Part shown: piece after piece, positions 26,367 to 35,408 of the stretch
How the letters are laid out: every line of letters starts with the position of its first letter
Position numbering within the stretch: the first letter of the stretch is position 1
Assembly (NCBI RefSeq): GCF_009671205.1
Contig: NZ_CP045309.1
Span: 3,100,001 to 3,164,000 of the forward strand
Source of the DNA: Micromonospora terminaliae
Lineage (GTDB): Bacteria; Actinomycetota; Actinomycetes; Mycobacteriales; Micromonosporaceae
Reading direction: 5' to 3'
DNA length: 64,000 nucleotides
Position numbers and translations under genes: made by a program
Notes under the pieces: generated by a model
Database searches by the model: none
The model's input: the letters and a program-made list of their open reading frames with translations, nothing else
What the model was told of the DNA's origin: nothing

Positions 26367-27839
26367 TCAGAGGCCGGCGCGGTCGTCCACCAGGAGGGCC
26401 AGCGTGAACCCGGCCGGGTGCCAGACCTGCGCCACCTGGTATCCGCTGCGGAGCAGCCGCTCCGTCGCGCCGCCGACGGGCGGCACGGGATCCGTGCGTT
26501 CGCCGGGGCGGATCACCCAGAGCCGCCGGACGCCCCACAGGCAACCGGCGCAGCCCTGCGGCGGCGTCGCGGCGAACAGGTCCGTCGGCCGCCGGTCGGC
26601 GGGAAGGTAGCGGGCCACCAGGGTCCGCGCGTCCGCGTCGCCGTAGACCACGCCGTCGTCGGGCAGCCGCCGCGCGCCGACGATCTCGGCGACCTCGCGG
26701 GTGGCCTGCCCGTGCCCGTCGGGCGCGCGGACGGCCGCCTGGGCCGGCGCGGCGATCAGGGCCAGCGCCGCCAGCGCCACCCCCCACCAGCGAGCGCGCA
26801 CCCGGGACAGGGCGGCCGCGGCCAGCGTCGCCCAGGCCGGCAGCGTGAAGAGCAGGCTCGACGGTGACCAGACCGGCGTCGCCTGCGCGAGGAGCAGCAG
26901 GCCGAGCGGCGGCAGCACCGCCCACGCCGTGCAGACCGCCGCCGTGCGCCGCAGCGGGAGGCTGAACAGCGCCAGCCCGGCCAGCACGGCACCCAGCGCG
27001 GCGACGCCGAACAGCTCCCGGGGGGTCGCGGCGAGCGCCGCCAGGTCGGGCCGGGCCCCCGGTGCGACCTGCCCACCGTCGCGTACCCCGGACCAGAGCA
27101 GCGCGGCGGCGGGGAGCGCGCCGAGGACGACGGCGGCCAGCCACCGGCCGGTCACCCCGCGCCGGAAGGCGAGCACGACCCAGCCGTGCCCGACGAGCAG
27201 CAGGAGCGCCGGCGCGTGGCACAGGCCCAGCACGGCCACCGCGGCGGCGTACGGGGCGAGGCGGCGCAGGCTCGGCCGCTCCAGGGCGGGCAGCAGGAAC
27301 CAGGTGGCGAGCACCGCGGCGAACAGGGCCAGGGCGTACGGCTGGGCCTCCTGGGCGTAGCGGGTGACGCTCGGCAGCAGCGCGAAGATCACGCCGGCCA
27401 GGAGACCCGTGCGCGGCGCGAACATCCGGGCGGCCAGCGCGCCGAGGAGCGCGGCGGCCGCCGCGACGGCGAGCAGGGACGGCGCGCGCAGCGCGAGGTC
27501 GGAGGTGCCGAACGCCTCCGCCCAGGCGCGCATCAGCAGGTGGTACGGCACGAGCGTGACGTCGCCGCCGGGCAGCCCGTCCGGCCAGGGGGAGGTGGCG
27601 GCCCGCCAGGTCGCGAGTTCCGCCAGGCGCAGGCCGGGGGTGCCGGCTCCCACGGCGCCGAGCGCGCCGGCCAGCAGCGCCGGCAGCAGCCATGCGGCGA
27701 GCCGCCATCGGGAGGTGTCGGCGGGCGGACGGTGCCCGCCGGCCCGGGAACCGACCGCACGGTCCTCGCCCCACGGGTCCTCGACCCGGATCTCTCCCGA
27801 GCCGAGCCGGGGAAGGACCATGGTGTCCGCGTCCATCAT
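26367..27839 (-). CDS. Multi-span membrane glycosyltransferase (GT39/ArnT-like)
   Basis: This 490-residue protein has about ten to twelve hydrophobic segments after a 45-residue cytoplasmic tail. It contains VPYHLLMRAWAEAFGTSDLALRAPS early and RYAQEAQPYAL after the third helix. These match the GT-C superfamily (PMT/ArnT/GT83-like), which moves sugars from polyprenyl-phosphate donors outside the membrane. It lies 55 bp upstream of the GT2 gene and is probably first in the polysaccharide operon. An RYAQE..P segment is typical of the family. Confidence 0.75.
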   Translation of the reverse strand: MMDADTMVLPRLGSGEIRVEDPWGEDRAVGSRAGGHRPPADTSRWRLAAWLLPALLAGALGAVGAGTPGLRLAELATWRAATSPWPDGLPGGDVTLVPYHLLMRAWAEAFGTSDLALRAPSLLAVAAAAALLGALAARMFAPRTGLLAGVIFALLPSVTRYAQEAQPYALALFAAVLATWFLLPALERPSLRRLAPYAAAVAVLGLCHAPALLLLVGHGWVVLAFRRGVTGRWLAAVVLGALPAAALLWSGVRDGGQVAPGARPDLAALAATPRELFGVAALGAVLAGLALFSLPLRRTAAVCTAWAVLPPLGLLLLAQATPVWSPSSLLFTLPAWATLAAAALSRVRARWWGVALAALALIAAPAQAAVRAPDGHGQATREVAEIVGARRLPDDGVVYGDADARTLVARYLPADRRPTDLFAATPPQGCAGCLWGVRRLWVIRPGERTDPVPPVGGATERLLRSGYQVAQVWHPAGFTLALLVDDRAGL

Positions 27840-28231
27840 CGTGACTCACGCATCCCTGTGGGTGCCGGCGACCTGGTTCCAGCCGCCCCGGGGCGACGCC
27901 GGATCGGCGTGCTCACGACGGTGCGAACCGCCTGCGCGGCCGCCACCGGGAGTCCCGGGTCGAGGACTGGATGACACCGAGGAGCTTAATGATTCATTCC
28001 GGCATAACGCTCATATAAGACGAACCGGACGAGCCGTTACCCCCGGACGGGGGAGGCCGCCGGCGGAGCCTCCTCCCGGCCCGTACCCGCGACGGTGGGA
28101 GCTGCTCCGAAGCGCCGCCGGACCGCCGATTTCATGCGAGCATCGGTCCGGCCGGGCCACGGCGACGACCCCGCCGCTCCGGCCGGCCACGCGCCGTGGA
28201 CGCGGGGGGACGACGGGTGAAGGGGCCGCGG

Positions 28232-28248
28232 GCGTCAGGCACTGACGC
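28232..28248. repeat. 7-bp inverted repeat in TPR gene leader
   Basis: GCGTCAG and CTGACGC are perfect inverted arms around GCA. The element lies 70 bp upstream of the TPR gene start and 8 bp before a larger hairpin. It could be an operator or part of a structured leader. Confidence 0.55.
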
Positions 28249-28256
28249 GGTCCGGA

Positions 28257-28295
28257 GGGCCCGCGCAGCCGCCGGTTCCGGGGCTGCGCGGGCCC
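28257..28295 (+). terminator. 14-bp perfect hairpin upstream of TPR gene
   Basis: Arms GGGCCCGCGCAGCC and GGCTGCGCGGGCCC pair perfectly around an 11-nt loop. The hairpin ends 23 bp before the GTG of the TPR gene, close to its ribosome site. It has the strength of a terminator. Since no upstream gene on this strand ends nearby, an attenuation or mRNA-structure role is possible. Confidence 0.5.
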
Positions 28296-28318
28296 GCGCC
28301 GGATGGAAGGATGACCAC

Positions 28319-29338
28319 GTGTCATCCCTCGCTTTACCGCACGTGACCTTCCTCGGTGGGCATCCGCGTGGCACCGGCGAGACGACGGGGCTGACCGCCG
28401 TCCTCGACCGCTCCGGCATCGACCTGCGCCGGCCGATCCGACGGTTCCTCCGCCTGCCCTGGCCCACCCTGCGCGGGCTGGACATCCGCACCCCGAGCCT
28501 GCTCTCCATGGCGCTCGACGGTCCCGGCCTGCGCTCCGGCGGGGCACACCTCGACCTGCACCTGGACCAGGGCATCTGCCGGCTGCACGTCCCGGGCACG
28601 CCGGCCCCGGAGCTGCGGGAACGGCTCGCCGCGTGGGCGGCCGACGAGGCGGGGCCACCCGCACCGCTGCCCGGCACTCCCCCGCCGCCGCCACGTCAGG
28701 CGCGCGGCCCGGCCGACGTGGTCCGGATGTCCCTCGACATCTGGCGGGCCGCCGGCGTCGGGCGGGAGGGGGTGCCCGACCGGAACACCCTCGCCTACCG
28801 GCTCAGCGTCGCCGAGGACCACCGCCACTGTGGCCGGTTCACCGAGGCACTGGCCCTGCTCGAACCCCTGGCCGCCGGGGCGACCGCGGCGTTCGGCCCG
28901 CTCGACAAGGACACGCTCGCCGTCCGCAACGAGCTCGGTCAGGCCTACCTGGCCGCCGGTCAGGTCGACGACGGGCTGGACGTGCTGCGGGAGGCGCTGG
29001 CCGCCGCCGAGCACGGGCAGGGCGCCGACGACGACCTGACCCTCGTCGTCCGCAACAACCTGGCGGTCGGCTACCAGCAGGCCGGCCAGTACGCGCAGGC
29101 CGTGGAGCTGCACGAGCGGAACATCCGGCACAGCGAGCGCCGGCACGGGCGGCAGAGCCGGCAGACGGTCGGCCGGCGCAACAACCTGGCCGCCACGCTG
29201 GCGCTGGCCGGCTACCGACGGCGGGCGATCGCTCTCTACTGGGAGGTCCTCGACGCGCTGCCGGCCGGCGACGACAACCTGGCGGTCACCGCCCGCCAGA
29301 ACCTGGCCATCCTGCACAACCCGACCTGGCGACCGTGA
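28319..29338 (+). CDS. TPR-repeat protein with unassigned N-terminal domain
   Basis: This 339-residue protein has an unassigned N-terminal domain (1 to about 110) with two strand-rich segments. After a Pro-rich linker (about 118-130), four to five tetratricopeptide-like helix pairs follow: FTEALALLEPLAAGATAAFG, NELGQAYLAAGQVDDGLDVL, NNLAVGYQQAGQYAQAVELH and NNLAATLALAGYRRRAIALY. TPRs mediate protein-protein contacts. The GTG follows GGAAGGA by seven bases. It converges on the membrane protein gene with a 4-bp gap and lies near the CHAT protein, so it may belong to the same system. Confidence 0.72.
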   Translation: MSSLALPHVTFLGGHPRGTGETTGLTAVLDRSGIDLRRPIRRFLRLPWPTLRGLDIRTPSLLSMALDGPGLRSGGAHLDLHLDQGICRLHVPGTPAPELRERLAAWAADEAGPPAPLPGTPPPPPRQARGPADVVRMSLDIWRAAGVGREGVPDRNTLAYRLSVAEDHRHCGRFTEALALLEPLAAGATAAFGPLDKDTLAVRNELGQAYLAAGQVDDGLDVLREALAAAEHGQGADDDLTLVVRNNLAVGYQQAGQYAQAVELHERNIRHSERRHGRQSRQTVGRRNNLAATLALAGYRRRAIALYWEVLDALPAGDDNLAVTARQNLAILHNPTWRP

Positions 29339-29342
29339 CCGG

Positions 29343-30278
29343 TCAGGGCCGGCGCGGCGCGGGCGCCCGACGGTCGCGCGGCACCACGTCGTCCTTGCGG
29401 ACGATCGCGGTGATCTGCTCCCCGATCTCGCGGGTGAGCCGGTCCGGGCAGGGCAGCCCGAGCTGGAGGGCCAGATCCCGGCCGTACAGGTCGACGGCGG
29501 CCTCGGCCAGGTCGGCGTAGACCGCGACGGCCAGGCGGGCGCGGTAGCGAGCGGTGGGCAGCGCCACCAGGCCGACCACGAGAGCCGGCCACCAGAACGC
29601 CCCGAGGGCGGCGTACAGCAGGCCCCATCCGGTAAGCCGCGCGGCCGCCCCGCACCGCTCCTGCGCGGCCGCCAGCTCGCCCCGCGCCTCGTCGGGCAGC
29701 AGCAGCCACAGACGCGGCCACCCGCTCGCCAGGTCGATGCCGTAGCCGCGGTGCACCCGGACGTCGGTCGCGTGCAGCCGGTCGCCGACCCAGGTGGGCC
29801 GCGCCGGCTCGACGAGGCAGACGGCCACCCGGCGGGCGACGGCCCGGCGCGTGCGGTCCCGCAGCGCGGGGTCGCCCGCGTCCGCGAGCAGCGCGCGTTC
29901 GGCGGCCAGCACGGCGGCGTCGGCCCGCTCCCACCGACGGCGGCGCCGGGCGGTGAGCGCGCCCACGACCGGCCCGGCCCCGGCCAGGCTCCACGTCCAG
30001 GAGACCAGCACGCCCACCGACTGCGCGACGAGCCCGGCGGCCGCCGCGCCGAGCAGGAAGGCGGCCGCGCCGAGCAGGAGACCCGCCCCCGGCCCACCGG
30101 CCGGCCCGGCGGCCAGCCCGTCCCACCAGGCCGCCAGGGCCCACCGGTCGACGGCGTGCCGCTGGCCGAGGACCTCGGCCAGCACCACCGCGGCCGCGAA
30201 CAGCGCGCCGGGCAGCAGCAGCGCCGCCGTCCAGCGGGTCACCAGTTGCCTGCCCAGCTCGGCGAGGAAGGCGTTCAC
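29343..30278 (-). CDS. Hypothetical membrane protein of the CHAT locus
   Basis: This 311-residue protein has hydrophobic stretches at residues about 14-35 (ALLLPGALFAAAVVLAEVL), 65-100 (GLLLGAAAFLLGAAAAGLVAQSVGVLVSW) and 220-255 (GLLYAALGAFWWPALVVGLVAL). These flank a soluble, charged middle part. The C-terminal 60 residues are soluble (LYGRDLALQLGLPCPDRLTREIGEQITAIVRKDDVVPRD is its most distinctive stretch). I do not recognise the family. Its GTG start overlaps the stop of the upstream 126-residue protein gene (GTGA), so the two are co-translated. Confidence 0.65.
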   Translation of the reverse strand: MNAFLAELGRQLVTRWTAALLLPGALFAAAVVLAEVLGQRHAVDRWALAAWWDGLAAGPAGGPGAGLLLGAAAFLLGAAAAGLVAQSVGVLVSWTWSLAGAGPVVGALTARRRRRWERADAAVLAAERALLADAGDPALRDRTRRAVARRVAVCLVEPARPTWVGDRLHATDVRVHRGYGIDLASGWPRLWLLLPDEARGELAAAQERCGAAARLTGWGLLYAALGAFWWPALVVGLVALPTARYRARLAVAVYADLAEAAVDLYGRDLALQLGLPCPDRLTREIGEQITAIVRKDDVVPRDRRAPAPRRP

Positions 30279-30655
30279 AACACGATCCGGCGCTGCCCGA
30301 ACGGCGTGCCCGTCAGCCCGCACACCGGCCGGTCGCCGTCGCCTTCCGGGACGGCACGGGGACACGGCAGCGGGCTCGGGCAGCCCCAGGCGACGACCGT
30401 GGGATGCCCGCCCCCGCCCAGCCACGGCTCGAAGCCGCGTACGCCGGTGGTCAGCCCGTCGACGCCGTGCCGGGCGAAGGCGTCGTCGAGCCGGTCGAGG
30501 TCCTCCTCCAGGTGGTGGTCCAGCCGGCCCTGGGCGACGGCCTCGGCGATCCGGTCGAGCACGTCGGCGACGCCGTACCGCTCGGCGTGCAGCCGCACCT
30601 GCCCGCCGACGGCCTGGCGGCACAGCCGGCCGACGCGCTCCGCGACGAGTTCCAA
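30275..30655 (-). CDS. Small Cys-containing protein of the CHAT locus
   Basis: This protein is about 126 residues long, with a probable TTG start five bases after TGGAG. The N-terminal half is helical (VGRLCRQAVGGQVRLHAERYGV, then a DRIAEAVAQGRLDHHLEEDLDRLDDAF segment). The C-terminal half contains WGCPSPLPCPRAV and PVCGLTGTPFG, four cysteines counting the first, suggesting a metal site or disulfides. It is translationally coupled to the membrane protein gene and divergent from the CHAT gene (about 160 bp apart). The start is the weakest part of the call. Confidence 0.5.
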   Translation of the reverse strand: MELVAERVGRLCRQAVGGQVRLHAERYGVADVLDRIAEAVAQGRLDHHLEEDLDRLDDAFARHGVDGLTTGVRGFEPWLGGGGHPTVVAWGCPSPLPCPRAVPEGDGDRPVCGLTGTPFGQRRIVL

Positions 30656-30814
30656 GGCGGCTCCAGGTGCACCGGTGGGCTTCCACCGCCACCCTATCGA
30701 CCGGGGCAACCCGCGACCGTCCCCAAGGGTGGGTCGCGCGCCGCTTCCGCCAACCGGCCGGGGCGGGCAGGATGGGCGGTGGAGATCGCAGGCCGACACG
30801 GGGATCGAGTGGCG

Positions 30815-33800
30815 ATGTCGAGACGGACCACCACCGCCGCGGTCCGGCGGGTCACGGCGGTCACCGAGGAGTACGCGCGCACCGGTGACCCGTCCGTCCT
30901 CACAGGACCGGACCTGTGGGCGGACGCGCACCTCCTCGCCGCGGCGGCCGGTGACCGGGGCGCCGGGCAGGCGGCGGCGCGGGCACTGGCCCGGCTGCAC
31001 TGGTACCGCTACCTCGACCTGCCCGGGCTGGACGGCCTGCGGGAGCGCCGGGCCGCCGTCACGCTGTTCCGGCAGGGCTGCCGCGACGACCCGGACGGGA
31101 TACCGGAGCCGATCCGCCACGAGCCGCCGGACGCCGGCCGGCCCGATGCGCCGCGGTTGTCCGAGGTCCTGCTCAGCCAGCAGCAGGCCGACCGCATCGC
31201 GGGGCTCCGGGAGCGGCACCGGGCGGGATCCGGGAAGGCGCTACGGATGCTCGTCTCGCTGTACCGGGACTGGCTGCCGTACCTGGGCCGCGAGCGCGAC
31301 GAGGCGGCGGACCTGCTCCGGGCCGCGCTGCTGACCGACCTCGCCGAGGCGCTGACGGCCCTGGCCGAGGAGGGCGGCGACGGCCGGACCTACGACGAGG
31401 CCCTGGACGCCGTGTCGCAGGCCGTGGGCGCCACCTCGGCGCGGGATCCCCACCGGCTGCAGCGACTGGTCCGCCGCGCCCGCCTGTTCGAGCTCTACTT
31501 CGACCGGGGCGCCGGCCCGCGGGCCCTGGAACTGGCCGTCGGCGACTACCGCCGGGCCGCGCAGCTCGCCTGGGGGCGGGACCCCGCCGACCCAAGGGTG
31601 GCGACGTGGCTCGGCGCGGCGCTGTGCCGGCTGCACGACATCCCCGAGCGGGCCTCGGTGGCGCTGCTGCTCGAGGCGACCGCCGCCTGGCGCGACGCGG
31701 TCCTCACCATGCCGCCCGACCACCCGGCGGCGGCACCGGCCCTCGAGCGGCTGAACACCGTCGTCAACCAACTGGTGCAGGAGATCGGCGCGGATCCGGC
31801 CGGCACGATCGTGACCGCGTCCGACCAGCCCGCGGTGCTCGACCGGCTGCTGCGGCGGGCCGAGGACCGGGCCGGACGGGTGTCGGTGGACGCCGCACCG
31901 CCGGCCCTCGCCGAGCGGTACGAGTCGGCCGTCCTGCTGGCGGCCGCTGTGCCGGGCTTCGATCCGCGGCGGGCGCGGGCCCTGCTGCTGCTCGGCGAGG
32001 CCGAGCTGGCCCGCTGGGAGCACGGCGGCGAACTGGAGGGCGCGGCGCGGGCGGCGTCCTGGGCGCAGCTGGCCCTGGACGTCGCCGGGCCGGGGCACCC
32101 GCTGCGGCGGGAGGCGCTCAACCTGCTGGCGGGCGCGGCCGCCCAGGCGGGGGTGCACGGGCAGGTCGAGCACCTGGTCGAGGTCGCCGTCTCCGCGGCG
32201 CGGACGGCGTTGGACCTGGCCGGCGAGCAACCGGACACCCGTCCGCAGCAGCTCGTCGTCCTCGCCGGCGCCCTTGCCGCCGCGGGCTGGCTGGCCGAGG
32301 ACCCGGAGCTGCTGGACGAGGCGCTGCGCCACCAGCGGCAGGCACTGGAGCAGACGCCCGCGCGGCACGAGGCGTACCCGCTGCGGCTCATGAAGCTGGC
32401 GGGCCTGCTGTCCCGCCGGGTCGTGCTGGTGCCCGACGACACGCTGCTCGCCGAGGCGGTGGAGACCAGCCGCCGCGCCGTCGAGGCGCTGCCCGCCGGC
32501 GACTCCCGGCGGGTCGGCTTCCTGCACAACCAGGCGAGCAGCCTGGCTCTCCTGTCGGTGCGCCGGGCCGACGAGGCCGGCCTGCTGGCGGCCGAGGAGA
32601 TCTTCCGTGCGGCGCTCGCCCTGCTGCCGCCGGGGCACCCGGACCACCCCCGGATCGGCAGCTCCATCGCGGACACCCGTTACCAGCGGTACCTGGTGGG
32701 CGGTGACCTCGACGTGCTGGCCGACGCCGTGCGGCTGGCCCGGGAGGCGGTGACGCAGACCCCGGCCGGGCACCACTGGTGGCCGCTGCGGGCCCGGCTG
32801 CTCGCCCGGGCCGCGGCCACGCTGGCCCGGGCGGGCGGCCCGGACGCCGGCGCGGCGCGGAACGAGGCCATCGCGACGTACGCCGCCGTCGCCGCGTCGC
32901 CCGGGGTGGAGCCGGCGACCGCGATCGACGCGGAACGCCAGCAGGCCGAGCTGGCCCGGGAGGCCGGCGATCCGGCGGCCCGGCTGGCCGCCCTGGAGCG
33001 GGCCGTGCGGCAGCTCCCGGCCTCGGTCGACCGGTCGTCGTCCGGGCACCGCCGGCTCGGCGCGGTCGGCGCGCTGGGCGGGGTGGCGACCGAGGCGGCC
33101 GCCGCGGCGATCGCGGCCGGCGACGCGGAAGGGGCGGTCGAACTCCTCGAACGCGGCCGGGGCCTGCTGTTCCACGAGGCGCTGGGTATCCGCGGCGGCC
33201 GGGTGGAGCTGCGCGCCGTCGACGCCCGGCTCGCCGCGGAACTCGATCGGATCGACCGGGAGCTGGCCGAGGCGGACGCCTACACGCAGGTCCGGAAGTT
33301 CACCGTCCAGGTGGAACGCCGGACGGACTCCGGCGAGGTCCTGGCCAGCTCCAGCAGCGACTGGGACCCCCGGCCGGTCTGGCTCGCCCGGACCCGGCAG
33401 CTCGCCGCCGAACGGGACCGGGTGGTCGAGCGGATCCGGCGGCTGCCGGGGTTCACCGACTTCCTCCGGCCGCCGTCGATGCCGCTGCTGCGCCGGCGCC
33501 TGGCCGGGATGCCGGTCGCCGTCGTGACCGCGCACGGCGACCGGGGTGACGCCCTGCTCGTACCGGCGGACCCCGAGCGGCCCGCGCGGGCGGTGCGGCT
33601 GCCCGACCTGCGCACGGCCACGGTCGAGCGGCACGTCGTGCGCTGGTACGCGGCGGTGGCCGACGCGACCGACCCGACGGTCCCGTTCGACCGGCGCGCC
33701 GCCGCCCAGGAGGACCTGCACGGCATCCTGGCCTGGCTGTGGGACGCCGTCGCCGGGCCGGTGCTCGACGTGCTGGCCCCGGCGGACGAGCCGCCGCCGC

Positions 33801-34582
33801 GGATCTGGTGGTGCCCGGTCGGCGCGCTCGCCCGCCTCCCCCTGCAGGCGGCCGGTCACCACCGCGCGCCGGGCGGCCGGAACACCGTCCTCGACCGGGC
33901 GGTGTCGTCGTGGACGCCGACGCTCACGGCCCTGGCCCACGCGGGGGCCGACCGGCCGCCACGGCCGACGGCCGCCACGGCCGCCGTCGTCGGCGTGCCC
34001 ACCGCGCGGGACCTGCCGGCGCTGTCGCAAGTGCGGGCCGAGGTCGAGCAGGTCGCCCGGCTGATGCCCGGCTCCACGGTGCTGACGGGGACCGAGGTGG
34101 CGCCCGACGCGGTCGAGGACGCGCTCCGGGAGCACCCGATCGCGCACTTCGCCTGCCACGCCGAGGCCGACACGCGCATGGCCTCGATGCTGACCGGCGG
34201 GCTGCGCATCGGCGGCGGGCGCTCGCTGAGCCCGCACCTGGTGGGCGCCTACCACCTGGAGCGCGCCGAACTGGCGTTCCTGTCCGCGTGCGGCTCCGCC
34301 GCGACGCACCCGCGCCTGACCGACGAACCGCTGCACCTGGCCGCGGCGTTCCAGCTCGCCGGCTTCCGGGGGGTGATCGGCACGACCTGGCGGACCCCGG
34401 ACAGCGCCCGGGTCGCCGCGGCGTTCTACGCCGGGCTGACCGACGGCGGGACCCGCCCGCCGGACACCGCGGCGGCGGCCCGGGTGCTCACCGAGACGGT
34501 ACGGGCCGTCCGCGACGAGTTCCCGGCCACGCCGACGCGGTGGGCCGGTCACCTCCACGTGGGACTGAACCGGCCGCTGTGA
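30815..34582 (+). CDS. CHAT-domain caspase-like protein with TPR-type helical repeats
   Basis: This 1255-residue protein has a long alpha-helical, TPR-like region (about 60-830; for example LLAEAVETSRRAVEALPAGD). A C-terminal CHAT peptidase domain follows (about 890-1250). The caspase-type dyad is visible: His1115 in HFACHAE and Cys1159 in FLSACGSA, followed by AAAFQLAGFRGVIGTTW, typical of active CHAT proteases. TPR-CHAT proteins cleave partner proteins when triggered, and many belong to defence or cell-death systems. The trigger here is unknown. ATG 30815 or GTG 30809 are equally possible starts. The neighbours encode a membrane protein, a Cys-containing protein and a TPR protein. Confidence 0.9.
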   Translation: MSRRTTTAAVRRVTAVTEEYARTGDPSVLTGPDLWADAHLLAAAAGDRGAGQAAARALARLHWYRYLDLPGLDGLRERRAAVTLFRQGCRDDPDGIPEPIRHEPPDAGRPDAPRLSEVLLSQQQADRIAGLRERHRAGSGKALRMLVSLYRDWLPYLGRERDEAADLLRAALLTDLAEALTALAEEGGDGRTYDEALDAVSQAVGATSARDPHRLQRLVRRARLFELYFDRGAGPRALELAVGDYRRAAQLAWGRDPADPRVATWLGAALCRLHDIPERASVALLLEATAAWRDAVLTMPPDHPAAAPALERLNTVVNQLVQEIGADPAGTIVTASDQPAVLDRLLRRAEDRAGRVSVDAAPPALAERYESAVLLAAAVPGFDPRRARALLLLGEAELARWEHGGELEGAARAASWAQLALDVAGPGHPLRREALNLLAGAAAQAGVHGQVEHLVEVAVSAARTALDLAGEQPDTRPQQLVVLAGALAAAGWLAEDPELLDEALRHQRQALEQTPARHEAYPLRLMKLAGLLSRRVVLVPDDTLLAEAVETSRRAVEALPAGDSRRVGFLHNQASSLALLSVRRADEAGLLAAEEIFRAALALLPPGHPDHPRIGSSIADTRYQRYLVGGDLDVLADAVRLAREAVTQTPAGHHWWPLRARLLARAAATLARAGGPDAGAARNEAIATYAAVAASPGVEPATAIDAERQQAELAREAGDPAARLAALERAVRQLPASVDRSSSGHRRLGAVGALGGVATEAAAAAIAAGDAEGAVELLERGRGLLFHEALGIRGGRVELRAVDARLAAELDRIDRELAEADAYTQVRKFTVQVERRTDSGEVLASSSSDWDPRPVWLARTRQLAAERDRVVERIRRLPGFTDFLRPPSMPLLRRRLAGMPVAVVTAHGDRGDALLVPADPERPARAVRLPDLRTATVERHVVRWYAAVADATDPTVPFDRRAAAQEDLHGILAWLWDAVAGPVLDVLAPADEPPPRIWWCPVGALARLPLQAAGHHRAPGGRNTVLDRAVSSWTPTLTALAHAGADRPPRPTAATAAVVGVPTARDLPALSQVRAEVEQVARLMPGSTVLTGTEVAPDAVEDALREHPIAHFACHAEADTRMASMLTGGLRIGGGRSLSPHLVGAYHLERAELAFLSACGSAATHPRLTDEPLHLAAAFQLAGFRGVIGTTWRTPDSARVAAAFYAGLTDGGTRPPDTAAAARVLTETVRAVRDEFPATPTRWAGHLHVGLNRPL

Positions 34583-34583
34583 A

Positions 34584-34598
34584 CACCCGCCACGGGTG
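34584..34598. terminator. Short hairpin between convergent genes
   Basis: CACCCG and CGGGTG form a perfect 6-bp stem with a 3-nt loop 1 bp after the CHAT gene stop, between two convergent genes. It may help terminate transcription from either side. The stem is short. Confidence 0.4.
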
Positions 34599-34615
34599 CG
34601 CGGTCCGCCGTGCGG

Positions 34616-35338
34616 CTATTCCGCCATCCGCGCCGACACGGAGATGACGAGCACGAGGGGCACGAGCAACAGCACCGGCGACCACGCGGGCAGGTGGATG
34701 GCCGTCAGGGCGCCGACGCCGGCGCCGCTCATCAGGGCCATCAGGACGTGCGCCTTGGGCCGCAGGTCACGCCACGGGCTTCGGGCGGCGACACCGGCGA
34801 TCAGGCTCGTGAGGGTGCCGGTCAGGTAGGTGGAGGAGAGGCCGGGTACGCCGAACCGTTGGATGGCGCTGCTCTGTACGCCCAGCGCCGCCGCCGACAG
34901 CATCAGGAGCCCGAGACCGACATGCGCCGGACGGCTGGGTGGACTGACCTCCCAGACGACGAGGAAGACGAGGAACACCAGGAGTTCCAGGACGAGCGCC
35001 CGCGTGACCTGCCGGGGCCAGACCGGGTCCTCCGGCTGCGCCGAGCCGACCAGGCGGGCGCCGGCCAGCACGCCGGCGATGAAGCTGACGATGGCGCAGC
35101 CGGAGGTCACGGCGAGTTCGGCGTGGCCGCTGCCCGCCGAGAGCCCGAGCAGGACCATGTTGCCCGTCATGACGCTCGAGAACGCTCCGCCGAGGGCGAG
35201 GAAGCCGACGGCGTCGGCGCTCCCGGTCAGGAAGGTGAGCACGACGACGAGGGCGTGCCGGCGCCGCAGGAGGAGGTTCCGGTCGCCCTTCCCCGCGGCG
35301 ACCCGAAAACGTACGACGTTCGGAAGTGTTCTCAGCAC
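34616..35338 (-). CDS. DUF1275 (YoaK-like) membrane protein
   Basis: This 240-residue protein has six to seven membrane segments. The family signatures are visible: LTFLTGSADAVGFLALGGAFSSVMTGNMVLLG at residues 34-65 and QRFGVPGLSSTYLTGTLTSL near residue 155. DUF1275/YoaK proteins are common in bacteria and their function is unsettled. GTG 35338 is used as start. It is divergent from the gntR gene and shares the intergenic operator, so it may be co-regulated. Confidence 0.85.
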   Translation of the reverse strand: MLRTLPNVVRFRVAAGKGDRNLLLRRRHALVVVLTFLTGSADAVGFLALGGAFSSVMTGNMVLLGLSAGSGHAELAVTSGCAIVSFIAGVLAGARLVGSAQPEDPVWPRQVTRALVLELLVFLVFLVVWEVSPPSRPAHVGLGLLMLSAAALGVQSSAIQRFGVPGLSSTYLTGTLTSLIAGVAARSPWRDLRPKAHVLMALMSGAGVGALTAIHLPAWSPVLLLVPLVLVISVSARMAE

Positions 35339-35363
35339 TGTCGGCTATCCTTCGCAAATTGTT

Positions 35364-35375
35364 CTTCGTATACGC
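35364..35375. promoter_or_regulatory. Putative GntR operator in yoaK-like/gntR intergenic region
   Basis: CTTCGTATACGC contains the palindromic core GTATAC (35368-35373) and the ten-base string CTTCGTATAC. The reverse complement of that string recurs upstream of the peptide transporter operon at 43490-43499. FadR-type GntR proteins favour sites of the form TNGTATACNA. The position, 35 bp before the gntR start and 26 bp before the DUF1275 start, suits autoregulation. Confidence 0.55.
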
Positions 35376-35408
35376 TTCGTCGGAAGTGGCTCACGGGAAG
35401 GCGATCAG

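Larger units (their letters stand above)
27840..28318. other. Divergent intergenic region with AT-rich island and hairpins
   Basis: This 479-bp gap separates the leftward polysaccharide operon from the rightward TPR gene. An AT-rich stretch near 27985-28022 stands out from the GC-rich surroundings and probably holds the divergent promoters. The right half carries two perfect inverted repeats, listed separately. I see no convincing coding frame. Confidence 0.5.

Noticed and set aside
28319..34582. Assignment of the CHAT locus to a named system such as vWA-MoxR-CHAT, Craspase or CATRA
   Set aside because: No vWA, MoxR, gRAMP or CRISPR element is present, and I could not match the small proteins to the known partners of those systems from memory.
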